NCBI RefSeq assembly: GCF_037392515.1
Contig: NC_090282.1
Coordinates: 56,072,843 to 56,136,842, forward strand
From: Haliotis asinina
Lineage: Eukaryota; Mollusca; Gastropoda; Lepetellida; Haliotidae
Reading direction: 5' to 3'
DNA length: 64,000 nucleotides
Part shown: piece after piece, positions 49,401 to 60,900 of the stretch
Layout of the letters: each line of letters begins with the position of its first letter
Position numbering within the stretch: the stretch's first letter is position 1
Translations under genes and position numbers: made by a program
The notes under the pieces: model-generated
Seen by the model: only the letters and a program-made list of their open reading frames with translations
Database searches by the model: none
What the model was told of the DNA's origin: nothing

Positions 49401-49776
49401 ATGTTTTACAATAAACACTAGTCCAGAAACAGAACAGATATGCATGTTGATATGCACAAGGCATATTAATGAATACAGTTTACTACTGTTACAATTGTGT
49501 ATGTTATGTACCATAAAGTTTAAAAGCAAACACATATATTCCACTTACAAATACTTCTATTTATCTACTTATATTCACTCTTACTGGTCTATATATTAAA
49601 CCCTAAAGTATGGAGACTTACATAGAATGTCGATCTTGATAGTTACCTTTGGGGGTTTCTCCACGTTCAGTTCGTTGGACTAAATCTTCATTGAAAATGA
49701 TATCAACCACTTCTCGATTGTCACTTGAATGAACCATCTTCCCAGCCTTGTACTTTCGTAGGTAAATGTCTGCCAT
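34407..49776 (-). CDS. Paralog D: NTD - coiled coil - vWA - MIB/HERC2 x2 - WWE, complete
   Basis: Eighteen exons from ATG 49776: 49776-49647, 48550-48124, 45121-43871, 43607-43468, 42765-42643, 42158-42036, 41666-41589, 41384-41281, 41110-41003, 39609-39526, 39356-39237, 38916-38709, 38474-38328, 37984-37896, 36483-36413, 36313-36267, 35247-35082, 34485-34407. Exact open frame, 1164 residues. N-terminal domain (MADIYLRKYKAGK; LLWVNWETD); exon 3 has a coiled coil (KRFSRIYEEVVKQKQFLEK) and a long polar region whose end is rich in Tyr/Asn/Pro/Ser and looks prion-like; helical exon with SVWESAEEAL; vWA with LDVSSST and VTDG; MIB/HERC2 pair (GTRVARGPDWKWENED, VLWDNDLSNTYRYG; YTDQDGGP, VLWKNGDIFEYRFG); WWE (YTWQWLDPQGVWQTYSLEQ, SFRVSFR). 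The stop codon lies inside a consensus donor (TG|GTAAGT), so a longer splice form is possible. It is divergent from E, with 2.2 kb between starts. Confidence 0.91.
34777..34994 (+). repeat. Abalone-type interspersed repeat, moderately diverged, in the last intron of D
   Basis: Has ggtcaggctcgctgacttgg, gtccagactcgattgta and a ccctcactcactcg tail. Confidence 0.85.
35399..35484. mobile_element. 86-bp MITE-like palindrome with perfect 16-bp inverted ends
   Basis: ctgattttccaacaca at the left is exactly inverted at the right (tgtgttggaaaatcag). It lies in the D intron before the WWE exon. The tgttggaaaa core also begins the long inverted-repeat element at 6060-8738, so the two may share a transposase source. 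Confidence 0.7.
35972..36118 (-). repeat. tRNA-derived SINE, best copy
   Basis: Minus strand has tgtggttaaaccgttggc (A-box position) and ggggtttgattccc (B-box-like), then a body ending gctaaaagcggcgtgaaag. This polymerase III promoter layout is typical of tRNA-derived SINEs. In an intron of D. Confidence 0.78.
36706..37692 (-). repeat. 1 kb minisatellite, 43-bp unit, in a D intron
   Basis: About 22 copies of a unit reading (plus strand) acttacattaccaaacactt, ttactctgaacattaacggg, aac. The first half shows a three-unit (129 bp) higher-order pattern set by aacatt/atcatt and gggaac/gggaag variants; the second half is a homogeneous variant with aacagcaac. On the gene's sense strand most units carry GTAAGT or GTAAGA, the core of a splice donor. 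It separates the two exons of the second MIB/HERC2 domain (37896-37984 and 36413-36483). Confidence 0.95.
37846..37890 (+). repeat. Short (ACGC/AAGC) low-complexity tract
   Basis: cgtacgcacgcacgcaagca with similar following units, directly after (5' of, on the plus strand) the donor side of the D exon 37896-37984. Confidence 0.7.
39750..39925 (+). repeat. Abalone-type interspersed repeat, degenerate, in a D intron
   Basis: gttgtcaggctcgctgattc, acacatgtcactgtatccc and gatagctgaagtattgctc occur in family order. Confidence 0.7.
42480..42555 (-). repeat. tRNA-derived SINE fragment
   Basis: cccatgttgggaattaaacc tgaacctt matches the B-box side of the SINE at 35972-36118. In a D intron. Confidence 0.45.
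43771..43823 (+). repeat. (CA)n microsatellite
   Basis: Imperfect cacacacaca tract of about 50 bp in the D intron after the coiled-coil exon. Confidence 0.9.
45430..45500 (-). repeat. Abalone-type interspersed repeat, 5' fragment
   Basis: ggtcgcctcttctgacaagc followed by tgaagatcag and tcccgggtcttg match the reversed 5' end of the family. Located in the D intron upstream of the coiled-coil exon. Confidence 0.6.
45972..47530 (+). mobile_element. Decayed Tc1/mariner-superfamily DNA transposon (DDE_3-type)
   Basis: Inverted ends of about 30 bp (ggttgggtcagaaacggacc gatgaa, 45972-46002) recur inverted at 47499-47530. Inside, 46067-46351 encodes an N-terminal helix-turn-helix-like segment (VKQLMIKVYDLFRAE). 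About 46630-46680 has a GKGERLII-like string, 46703-46963 holds the catalytic DDE motif region VMDNATYHS, and about 47020-47200 matches the ILRLPHYHRDLKPIN / PETWQNCVN region. The pieces lie in different frames with internal stops, so the copy is dead. GC-rich flanks outside the inverted ends (about 45800-45970 and 47530-47610) also resemble each other in inverted orientation, so true ends may lie further out. It sits in the D intron between the N-terminal domain and the coiled-coil exon. Confidence 0.82.
47874..48015 (+). repeat. Abalone-type interspersed repeat fragment
   Basis: gatcgggttctcatgctagc tgacttgg and a later tatttggtccag match the family. In the same D intron as the Tc1/mariner relic. 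Confidence 0.5.
48835..49035 (-). repeat. ~60-bp tandem repeat, 3 copies, in the first coding intron of D
   Basis: gaacaatgctttgtaatccg followed by gacgtagctgac recurs three times with drift. Open frames across it are repeat artefacts. Confidence 0.8.
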
Positions 49777-49878
49777 TTCCTGTAAAATACATAACAACCT
49801 TTATGACCGGCTATTTTAGCATACCCGTCTCGTTAATTTTCGATATATAATGAGTTTTCAAGAAAATAAGTAAGTCAT

Positions 49879-50273
49879 GGTCGACCATTTTGAAGTGAGG
49901 AGAGGCGAAATGGGGTTTAACGTCGCACTTAAGAATATTTCGCTCATTATGAGTCATATGACGACGTGCATGGGTGTGTATGTCTGGCTGCTTGTACTTG
50001 CCAAGAATCATATGTTTCTGTAGTGAAACTAAATCACTGGGATAGCACGCGGCAGTTATGCATGAGTATCCCACTCAGAGTCACTATACTGACCCCGAGC
50101 CGACCAGTCCTTGCTGTACCCATTAATGAAGGGCGCCAGGCATTGACCAACAAGCACCATACTTTCACGTCTAACAGTATGACAAATTAAGCCGGGAGTC
50201 GAACCCGCGACCTTCTTTTCTCAGGGCGGACGCGCTAACAACTATACCACCAAGGCGGTCGACCATCTTGAAG
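49879..50273 (-). mobile_element. tRNA-derived SINE, ~395 bp, with target-site duplication
   Basis: Flanks ggtcgaccattttgaag (49879-49895) and ggtcgaccatcttgaag (50257-50273) are a 17-bp duplication with one mismatch. On the minus strand the element starts with a tRNA-like head (cttggtggtatagttgttag, B box gggttcgactccc) and ends with aagtgcgacgttaaacccc, a tail I associate with molluscan SINEs. The anticodon arm does not fold properly, so it is not a working tRNA. Confidence 0.85.
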
Positions 50274-51311
50274 GTAGAGCCGATATAAGTTTTGCTTGTC
50301 CCAATCTATTTTCTGTGTATTTCGCTTTCAACACGACACGGCGTCATGAGTAACTGTGCAATGATCGTTGATATCGTTCTAAACACAATATGGTCACAAG
50401 AGTTAGTTCCCTTTAGTGGAGCGCACTTACGGAAATATTTCTATCCATACAATGTTGGTTTTTTTCAGTAAAACGTATGGTAGCATATACTTTGAAATAT
50501 GCACTGCATTTGTGCCACATTTTCCATTTGACATACTATGTAAGGATACCGCATATCGTGACTAATGAACAAATATTAACGGAATTACCCAAACTGAAAG
50601 TAGTATCACAATGACAAATGCGATTTGTTGTTTGGTTTGCGAACAAAATATACAGATGTGAAATTACGAGTGTATACAATCTGAAAGTGTGTTTTGGAGG
50701 CATTACCTTCTGTGGTTCAGCGTCAGTCACTTATACACCTGTTCTTTGTTGTCAACTTCAAGTCGCCATGTTGGCCTTTCCAGTGTGCCTATTTATAGCG
50801 CCATGGTGGCCGGGTTAAGAGTACTTCCTTATGACAGTGCTGATTTCTCTCTTATAGAGAGTATAACGTCAGCATTTTTATAAGGCTGGGTTTAATGTTA
50901 ATGGCCCAAATGTTTTTTGCAGAAGTAATGTGTGTTAAATATCCCAGGTCCTGTTATTGTTTGAGATATGACGTGCAGTGACCATTCGCCATGTTTTATT
51001 TTCGACAGTTTCTGACAATTGTGTCTGTAATCAAACGCTATATAGGCATGCAACCACTCTTACCGTTACAACCCGCAAAACAACTCAAACACTGTAACAC
51101 AAGGAAGTTATCCTAACCACACTAACTCGTAGTCTCTGAATGTATATAATTTGGATAGTAACGAACCCATTTATATTGAAAAGGCGCCAGGGGGGACCAG
51201 AGAATTCTGAACATAGAAAATCTAGACTTGCTGCCTTTAGGGCTTTAGCATTGCAGAGAGGGCTTAAGTAGCAGCAGGGAAAATAATGTCTTTCAGGGAC
51301 TGTTAGACAGA

Positions 51312-51557
51312 CTATCCGTTATCCTGACCACGACGATACACTTCAGGTCTATAAATAGTCATGGAAAAACCTTGATATGGAAAGTAGCAGTATCGGCAGG
51401 CCTCTGGTTGCAGGACTGACGGTAGGTATTGTACATTTACTTCATAGAAGTTTGTTAAATGTCTGACTACAATGTCGGATAAACACCTCTGAACGGCTTG
51501 TAAAATAGTCATTGCTTCTTTGTCCTGGACGTAATAAGTACTAGTTAAACTATCCAT
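51312..51557 (-). pseudogene. Orphan N-terminal-domain fragment of a lost sixth paralog
   Basis: Open on the minus strand, with a pattern like the N-terminal domain of B to E: a helix (ILQAVQRCLSDIVVRHLTNF) then a strand (YEVNVQYLP) then GFSMTIYRP, close to EGMEFTMTIYG in C. It ends at a stop with no donor, and no neighbouring family exon was found on this strand between 49780 and 51967. Best read as a relic of a duplicated gene between D and E; a short expressed gene is less likely. Confidence 0.6.
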
Positions 51558-51978
51558 ACGTTTGTTGTTTAACTAAATAAAGATGTGCAAGAGGTACGAC
51601 AGTGGACTGTAAGCAAATCGCGTCTAGACCAGAGAATCCGTTACTTGACATCGCGGGCATGAATATGCACAATCGAGAGCTACATGAACTATAAAGGCCC
51701 ATAACTCGAGATAGACTAAACCCAACATCCCAGAATACCTCACAACTGCACGAATCAGGTGATGTTTTCTCAGTTGTTGGTTTGGTTCCACTGGTGATTT
51801 TAATAGAAAAATTGTATTATTTCTGTGCCCTGTTTGTGTCCCATTAATATCCTGTTTATGTGTAAGTCATAACATATTTTGCTATCATTAAACAATCTCA
51901 ATGTATGACAGCCCTAACATATACACTTGTATATCTGCTCTGTCTTACGACCTGGATTTCGTTACAGAATTGACGGAC

Positions 51979-54900
51979 ATGGAGGAACCCAGTGATGTTG
52001 TCTCTACTCTACATTTCCGTCACTTTGGACCAGACAATGTCTATAATGGAAGCAGGAACTGCTGTTCAGTCGTTGACATCTGCACAAACAATGACGTTGC
52101 CTTACAACACAATGGTAGGCGCCACATCCCTCATGTTGCTACAACCCCGTGAAGATTCGGGTTAGAATTGATATTCAGTAACCCGGCCTGTCGTAGGAGG
52201 CTACAAACAGGAGTGGGTAGACAGCCTCGCTGGCTTCATAGACACGTGACACCATATCCTAACTGCGTATGCTGTTGATCACTGGATTGTCTGCACCAGA
52301 GTAGATCGTTTACAGTCAGTCGACATATAGCTGAAATTTTGCGGCGTAGAACTAAATTCATTCTCTCGTGTTGCTACTCTGTATACAAACACCAATGGCA
52401 AAATGAATATTAATTGCTGAATATTAATTGCTGAATAGTAATTGCTGAATATTAATTGCTGAATAGTAATTGCTGAATAGTAATTGCTGAATAGTAATTG
52501 CTGAATAGTAATTGCTGAATAGTAATTACATGAAAAGGAACAAGTTATATACATCGACGACTTAAAAAAGCTTACTGTAGTTAATGTCTCTGCAACTGGA
52601 CGTTGCCAGTCCATGTAACAGATCATACCAACTTCTAAAATGCCAGCTACTGTATACTACAAGCAAAAAAACGGGAACACCCGAAACTGTGATAGTCCTA
52701 TATAATATATTTATACTCATGGATATATGCAACTTTTTAAGTGTTTGATGGGCACTTTAAGCGAACAGGCAGTGAAGCAACTGATTCAATATTCGTTGTG
52801 TTTGAGTGAAACGTAACATTGTCAAAATCTTTCATATGTCTATTTTCTGTTGTATCCTACCAGCGCTTACCTAGGGCTAATGACGAAAATGTGCGTACAC
52901 AAACACATGCAGTTTGTAATACTTCATAATGTTTCAGAATGCATGCAGCTCCTTCACTTGCACTGGGAGGACACCGATATTAAGAGTGAGGTGTCCAGTA
53001 TTACAGTGTCAGAAGCAAATGCTGACCAGAAATCAACAGTCATAACCCCCGACCGTGTTAACAACCTCCTCAAGGATCAGACAGCGTTACATGACTTTAT
53101 CAGAAAGATGCTTACGGCACACCAGGTTCAGCTGATCCACATGGAATACGCGCCACTTGTTCTGACCTTCCAACACTGTGGGGGTTCAGACAGGAACATG
53201 CTCTTGCGTGAGAAGTTCAAGGTTTTCATAATCGTGAAAGAATTCGTTCTGAAGGCCACAGGGTTACAGGATTTAAAGGGATTGCACATCGGTATTCATA
53301 AATCAAAAAGTGTTTCAATGGAGACCAGTCTTTGGTGTCGGTATTTCCACAGGGTTTATAGGGATGTTTCAGCACAAAGAAGGTGGAAGTCAGCTAGGTA
53401 AGCGATATGATAGGTCAGTGACCAAGTTAGTAAGATGGGGAACGCCGCGCCCACGTCGTGTCATTTTAACGTCGAAGGAAGTCCCAAAGTACTGAGGTCG
53501 AAAGTAGTTGATTACCCACGAGCAGGGATATTACACTGTTTACTGAACAGGGTTTTTAGTCAGGATGAATTGTCTTGTCATGACAAATAATGTTTATGCC
53601 TTTGTATTCATACGTGTGAGACATATACATTGTAAGATATAGGTCCAAGCAAATTCATATGTAACTGTACAAAAATAACTCAAATGCGAATACACATTTA
53701 TGAAAACGCCACATTATGTAAGGTCCTTAACATGTGTATCCACACAACCCTCACTAATGAGTATATTCGTTTACGTACACGAACAGGTCTTCATCAGAAG
53801 ATGATGCTACTTCGATCGCCATGCCTCCCCGAATAGACAGGAGATTTATCAGTATTGAAGACGAACTGTTTAAACAAAGGCAGTTCATGGAGTCACAGTT
53901 CATCGATCAGGACCAGCAATATGAAAATATACGTGCCTCACTTATGAAAATCTCACAGGCCTTCACAAACGACAGAAGGCAACCTCTCGAACCTTTGGCC
54001 TCAGAGGATAATAATGAGCTTAATCCAGTCAGAAATCTCATTGAATTTGATCTGGACCCCCTTGAAGATGCTTCGTCGCTTCATTCGGCCAAAGGAACAG
54101 CATACCGTCCAGAAATAGAAATACTTAGCGATGATGATGATGAGGAGGAGGGGGAAGAGAAGGAGGAAGAAGAGGAGGAGGAGGGGGAGGAGAAGGCGGA
54201 GGAGGAGAAGCAGGAGGGGGAGGAGAAGGAGGGGGAGGTGATGGGGAAGGAGAAGGAAGAGGACCATGATGGCGATGATCGGAAGGTGGGGAAAGATGAG
54301 GAAAAGCTACAGGCGAGATGTTCGGCGGCTAGGGAAATAGGTGACGTAAGTATTGGAAGTAAAGAGGAAAGAGAACATAGAAAAATAGAATCAGACCAGG
54401 ACCTCCGTGATGACGTATTGCCTAATGCATCGGATGCTGCAGGATCAAACCACACTGAGGATGAGCATGACGAGTTGGAGTACAGGCAAAATAGACCAAC
54501 TGGAGAAAGACCTGTTCTTCAACAAAAACGACAGTTTACCGATTTCAGAAGTGACACCAATGTTTATAATCAAAATCGTGACTCGCTGGTCAGAAGCACA
54601 GAGAACAATGAATTTCCGGAAACAGTGGGTGACATGTATGCCGTCAGGAAGCAAACATACGAAAGGTCATATTCCCACAAGACATCTTACCAGACCACCG
54701 GAAACAGAAGTCGATCTGCACATGGACATGCTTCCATTGCACAGTGCAGATCAGTTTACAGAGAACAACAAGCAAGACGGCAGCCGAAAAGTGGGGTTGC
54801 AGATGCCTCTGATGAAGCAATGAATTATCTTGAGGACTTGCTATATAGCTATTACTACACCCCTTCACAACAGAATGCTTATTCTGATATGCAATCAGAT

Positions 54901-57900
54901 GCAGTAAATATCCAGCCCCCATACGCACCAACACCTCTCACGTGGTAAGGGTTGACTGAAATGTACCACTATATACGAAATACATCACTTTCCTAAAAAA
55001 GTAGGCATCTTAAGTTACAATTATTAATACGTATATTTCTTGCATATTCATTCATTATCGAAATTGAGAACATTTATCCCTGAATGTCATGCAAGTCCTG
55101 AACCAGACGAAGCATGACCTTATTCAGTGCTTGACCAAACCTGTTATATTACTTGTCAGCGAAGAACCGAAAAAGGAGAAGATCGAAGGAAATGAAACGA
55201 AACGACAAGCTTTGCGTTTAATGATTGAATGTGCGATTGGAATCAGCCCACACTCGAGCAGAATATGGGAAAGTGCTGAAGAAGCATTGCTAGAAGGTAA
55301 GTTCTGCTGTTGAGGTGAAATTGTATTGTCAGTTATATTTTATATGAATCAAGGTTTGTATCTGCAACAAGCTACAGTTCTGTCAGTGTATTAGGATGTG
55401 ATCATATTATTATCTGTATCACTTCGTTTACTGCATGCGTTGCTTCATACATAGTACAACAAGATAAATTAAAAATTAAATTAAAAATGTCAGGTCACCT
55501 GCAGCTGCTACTAGTGAATTAGTCCGAAAGTCCAGCTTGGCGAAATCCGCTTTGGATTAAATCCTTCCTCTTGGATATGTTGTCGTAGGTCTGGATAATC
55601 CATTGCGCAAGTAGTGGTTTGACAATACTGGTACACGTGCACAGAGCTTTCTGAGTAGCTGACTGGCCGAGCGCGTCACGGGTCGAGGTCACATAGGTCA
55701 ATGATTTCTTACGCAAATCTCAACATGGATTCTTCAGTGCTCCATTGCGTGTCTCAATGTAGCGGAAGGCCCATGTTTCCCCAGCTAATTAGGCAGGTGA
55801 CAGGACGACAGCTAGGGTCAGTGTTTTCTGTACAGTTTACAGTTACCTGTGTTATACTCTCGTGATTTCTGTACTTTGATGATGCGCGAAAATTAAACCG
55901 CGCGAATAAGTCAAATTTTCTGTTTCCGCAAAAATTAAGCCGCGCGAAAATAAATGATTTTACAGTACATGGATGCATTGAAGGGGTAATTGTTTCAGAG
56001 AAATGTCCTGCTCCAAGACATGATCTTGCCCTCGATACTGTCATATGCTTGGACACATCTGGTAGCATGCGCGGGGAAGCCTTCCAAGAAATGAAGAAAA
56101 TCACTCTTGATTTTATAAATGGTAATATCTTCAACATATTTTATCATGTGCATGTAATAGCTGCTATCAGACCATTGTTTTGAAGGCGTGCATACATTGT
56201 CAAGAAGATACCAGGGACACGTAGATGCTAATAATGACACACTGTGAGGGCATAACTATTTTTGACAATAGTAAAAACTGATGTCAGTGTTACTCTTCAA
56301 TCATTACGGTATTTTAACAAGGAAGACACAGTTGTAGAAGGTGCTATGCTTATTGTGTTTTCAACTGTCTTTCTTACTGTTTTGAATCTGTAACAAATTG
56401 CTTGTCTGGAACTATATGCACTGTGGGGCAAGAATGTTGAAGTCACAAATATCATTTCCATATTCCCAGGAATCGAGGACATTGCAGAACAACATGACGT
56501 TGAAGAGAATATTGCCCTCGTCATTTTCGGAGGTCGGGCCAAAGTGATCCATCATTTATCCAATGACTATGGAAGCCTCCGAGACACTCTAGGTATATCC
56601 TGTTATGCATCTTGCATCATATATTACCGTCATTTCAGCTCGAAATCTATAAACATTGTATGTGTTGGACTTAATCATGTTTATGTTTGAATGTATTCTT
56701 TATGAACCTGGTTTAAGGCTGACATCATGATTTGTCTGCATTGTGTCCATAGAGAAAATCACGCCGGGAGGTCCCTCACCGATACATGAAGGCCTTGTTG
56801 TCTCCATGGCAGCACTTGCGAAAGGTATGTCATTTCCCCCGTTCTTATTTCATCTGTGTCTCTGGCACTTGTAACTGCACTGTTTAATTAGAACGGCTGA
56901 ATCTCCGTGATGATTCCATGTAATGACTTAGTTTGTCGTAAGACCAGACAAGTGCAGTCTAGCTGGTTTCATATGTTACCTAGGTGATTGTGTACCATCG
57001 TGTCCCGACTGAGACACCAGTATCGGTTTTGTTTAGCCAGGACAGGAGGAGGATTATGTAAGATTACATACCTACCTACCTACCTACCTACCTACCTACC
57101 TACCTACCTACCTACCTACCTACCTACCTACCTACCTACCAAACTTCGACATAGTTTGTGAAGAATTTCACTGTAGGTCCGTTGGAGAAAGATGTAGGTA
57201 AATGCAGTATTAATTTGAGATGGTTTCATGTTGTAAAAGGTGGCACCTACAGAGTGAACAATCGAATGGAGCTTCGACCGCGAATGATATTCCTGACCGA
57301 CGGCAAGCCTACAGCTGAGTTGCCTGAAACTGCCAATGACAGCCACTGGCTCAGTATTCAGGTGCAAAAACAACGTTTTCAAACCGTCACAGTCCTTTCC
57401 ATACGGATGGCATATGTTTACTTGATTAACTATGATCCTTATAGGAAATGAATACTTAATGTGATACTCAAACAGCCCTATATGTTCTGATTACATTGTA
57501 AACTTCACGTTGGCATATATGAATACGCCTAACGCTATCCATTCCACAGGAACAAACTAGGATTATACTGGCGTTCAGAGAGATCAGAAGTAGACAGCCA
57601 AGTGACGATCTACCTGATGAAATTATTTTTGTTCCAGTAGGGCACTCCTGTGATAGGGTAAATGTTCCATCATCAACTCTACATTTGTTTAATACTATTG
57701 TATCCATATCCGTGTGATGTAGCCGATATTCATAGTGGAACGACTATATTCATGCTGGAAAGTCTGTGATATGTCATCTTTTGTCGATTGTTGATATTTC
57801 AAATCCAGCAATACATTAACAGGCTATTAAGACTAAATCGAGAGCTAAAATACATCTGTCATAAATACCATAATGTTGTTCATAGACTTATATAGTTCGT

Positions 57901-60900
57901 TTGGTTCCATTTTTAGAACTGCCTTGAAACCCTGGCAGCAGCATGTGATGGCAAAGTGAAAAATGCTGGATCCTTTGCCGAGCTGTCGAAGTTTCATTAC
58001 TTGCGCGTAAGCAATTGTCCTTTGTCCGTTTCCAATGTTGTCTTTGTCTCTAAATATTGAAAGCACACATCCCGTCTCTATTTCAACTTTGTAATACAAT
58101 AGCATCCATGGTGTGAAACAAATACTATACAAGCGATATTGAACCGTGTTAAATGTTCTTTCTGTTTTGTGTTGTGTTGTGTTGTGTTGTTAAAGATGTA
58201 TGTGTATTAGTGATTTGATTTTGTTCTTACTCGCAGAAAGTTGCCGTTCAAGCCATCGAATACGCCAGCCACAAAGGGAATGAGACTGACATATTTGTGG
58301 CAGGGTTGCGTTCTTTGTTTTCGAATCTTGGACCCGGCATCGACAGGGCTAGCACGGTCAGTGTCTCTTTCACATGCATGCAATGTGTATTATTAGGTGA
58401 ATATTTGCCGTACATGTTCGTGTGTTTGTGACAGGTGCCACTGTGGGATTTTGAGACGTTCGCTTTTCGTGGACAATTGGAATCATCAGTATTTGACCTT
58501 GCTTCATCAACACACATTTGACCATGTCGGAAAGGTGCATTGAATATCAGGTCAATTGACGTCGATTTTCTCTGGAGATTTCTCAATATCGAGGATTGGC
58601 ATATATTATGTCTTCCATTTCACTAAACATGCATCGTTTTATGGCCTGTTTCAGATGGAAATTTACAAGGTGATCCAGGCGTATCTGACGTCAGTATGGA
58701 ATGACATCAACGAGGAACCGGGTCTGCCTCCCCTGGGGACAAGAGTGGTCAGAGGACCAGATTGGGAGTGGGGCAATCAGGACACAGAAGGGCCAGGAAC
58801 CATCTACAACCACGCCAAGCAAAGTAATAACAATTATCTAAATTTCATGATTTAATCATGTTTTATTTGTCACAACGTTTATATCTGCAGTTCTGGTTAG
58901 AGTGACTTTTCATATCTAATGCGACAAGATCATAGTTTAGGAGACTAGCAGGGATGATCAATATTAGATCAATAGTAGGGAGTTATCACTAGTTTTAAGA
59001 TGACTATGTTCGCGTCATTGTGTATTTTCGTGTGAAGGTGGAACTGCTGGAGATATTGAGGTTACTCTGAATCAGTACATATGAGTCTAAAGCTTACTGC
59101 AAACAAATACGTATACCTATTATATGTGTTGCTTTTCTTCAGGTATAGTTTCGGTGATCTGGGATAACGGCCATTCCAACTACTACAGATATGGCCATGA
59201 TGGAAAATATGACGTCACTGTGGTGGAAGACCAGCCTCGGGTTCTCAGCGGAAACCTTGTGGCAGTAGGAGTACAGGTCGTAAGAGGTCAGATTTGGCAA
59301 GAAACTTTCCTTATTAATTCTCGTGCCCTCTTGTGATTTCCATGCCCTCAATGCGTTAGGTTAAACAGCTACATGAGGATTGAGTGAGTATGTTGTACAC
59401 CGCCTAGGGCAGTGTTCCAGCAATATTACGGCGGAGGTCATCTGAAGTGTACCCATGTGAAGAATCGCACCCAGACCTTCGTCGTGACGAGTGAACCTTT
59501 AACCACTAGGCTACCCCACAGCCCGCTACATTAGGAGCGTTAGTACCCGTTTTGATCAACTATGCAGTTATTCACAATTTCATCTTACATTCATTTTAAA
59601 CATGTTTGTGATTACATCTATGAAGGTCCTGGGTGGCATCGCCTATACGACAATCAAGATGGTGGACATGGCAGCTATGGTACCGTCATTCGTGTGACAG
59701 AACCTGGGAAAGTCAAGGTGATTCATACTAGTTACTGACAGTGTTTTCAAAAGAATAAATTATTAGCCATACATCTGGTCTTCTGTTGGAAACATTGACA
59801 AAAAGCCAGACTTGCATTTTTTGCTGTTCAGTATATATGAAATCAAACTAATAATTTTTACAGGTTCGATGGCAGAATGGTGAAATCAACGACTACAGAT
59901 ATGGAATATGTGGCATGGTGGATATTGCTATTCGGTGAGTTTGTCGAATGTAACATCACAAAGTGACTTACAGGTGTTAATATTAATATCTATGTAGCAT
60001 AAAAGGCAATATTAATGCATAGGTTTCTGTGGCTCAAGTACACCACCCAGTTCCCTCAAAGATGTTTCCTGCTGTAGAAATAGCAATGGGAGATGAGTAA
60101 GCAAATAAGATGCAAAGTCCGATTGGCATGTCTTTGAAAATATGCAATTTCCATGAAGGAATAACTGTTTTGTAGTGACCCAATTGCTTGTATCCTGGAA
60201 ACAACTGCGAAGACAAATCCTCACATGGATACTTATCAAGGTAAATATGCTTACGTGCTTTGACATGAACATTATCAGTTCTTCATTGGTCACGAGGGGG
60301 CATGAGTTGATGTACCATCGGTGTTTATGTTCCCTGAGCCCGAGGGATCAGGGAACACCTCAATGTTAATTTTGAACTGTTTGAAGCATGGGTATTGGAT
60401 CGCACACTTCAGCCAACCTGAATGTTTCTTTTCCACAAGTATTGTCTCAGTAAAGTCGCTGCGGTGTAATTCCCTTGCTTAATATTCACAGGGACTACAT
60501 TTGAAAGTTTTGTCAAAATTTACGTTTTAGAATGTGAGGCAAATCTTTTCGTAGCCATATTTAAGGCAAGAAAAACAGACTTACAGTTATATCCCTTCCA
60601 TGGATTTGCATTCGCAAAACAACAGTAGTTTCCGTTCATCATGCGTGATTCAATGTTACTTGAGATAAAGAAGTACTAAAGAAGTAGAGAATGAGTTGCC
60701 ATTGGCAGCAGGGTACATTGAAATGTACCTCGCTTGTAAGTGGAGTATATTGAAAATAATAGAAGAGGCAATCAGAAGACGGCATTTATGTGTGAGGTAA
60801 GATAAGATGCAGTATAGATTAGTTGGTTTGGCATTTATTTCACATTTGACAACCAACTTTAAGCATCTAGCTGTCGTGGCAGGCAGCTATTTATGGCATT

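Larger units (their letters stand above)
49780..51967. promoter_or_regulatory. Divergent spacer between D and E, presumed promoters
   Basis: D is read left from 49776 and E right from 51979, so both promoters and any 5' non-coding exons should lie here. Both first coding exons are preceded by an AG acceptor (CAG before 49779; TTACAG before 51968), implying upstream non-coding exons. Contains a SINE (49879-50273), a fragment of another family member (51312-51557), and an interspersed-repeat fragment near 51600-51665. No core promoter motif could be placed with confidence. Confidence 0.4.

Noticed and set aside
50160-50262. A tRNA gene on the minus strand
   Set aside because: A and B boxes are present, but the anticodon arm does not pair, and target duplications enclose a 395-bp element; it is a SINE.
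54001-54455. Leu-rich and Ser-rich minus-strand frames
   Set aside because: Antisense shadows of the Glu/Lys-rich exon of paralog E.
54945-55159. Starting the fourth exon of E at an AG near 55097
   Set aside because: That acceptor gives the wrong phase after the phase-2 donor at 54944. The acceptor before 55160 restores the frame and gives the same 46-residue exon length as in D.
57158-57451. A single 97-aa gene
   Set aside because: The open frame runs through a vWA exon of paralog E (57240-57361) and out into introns on both sides.
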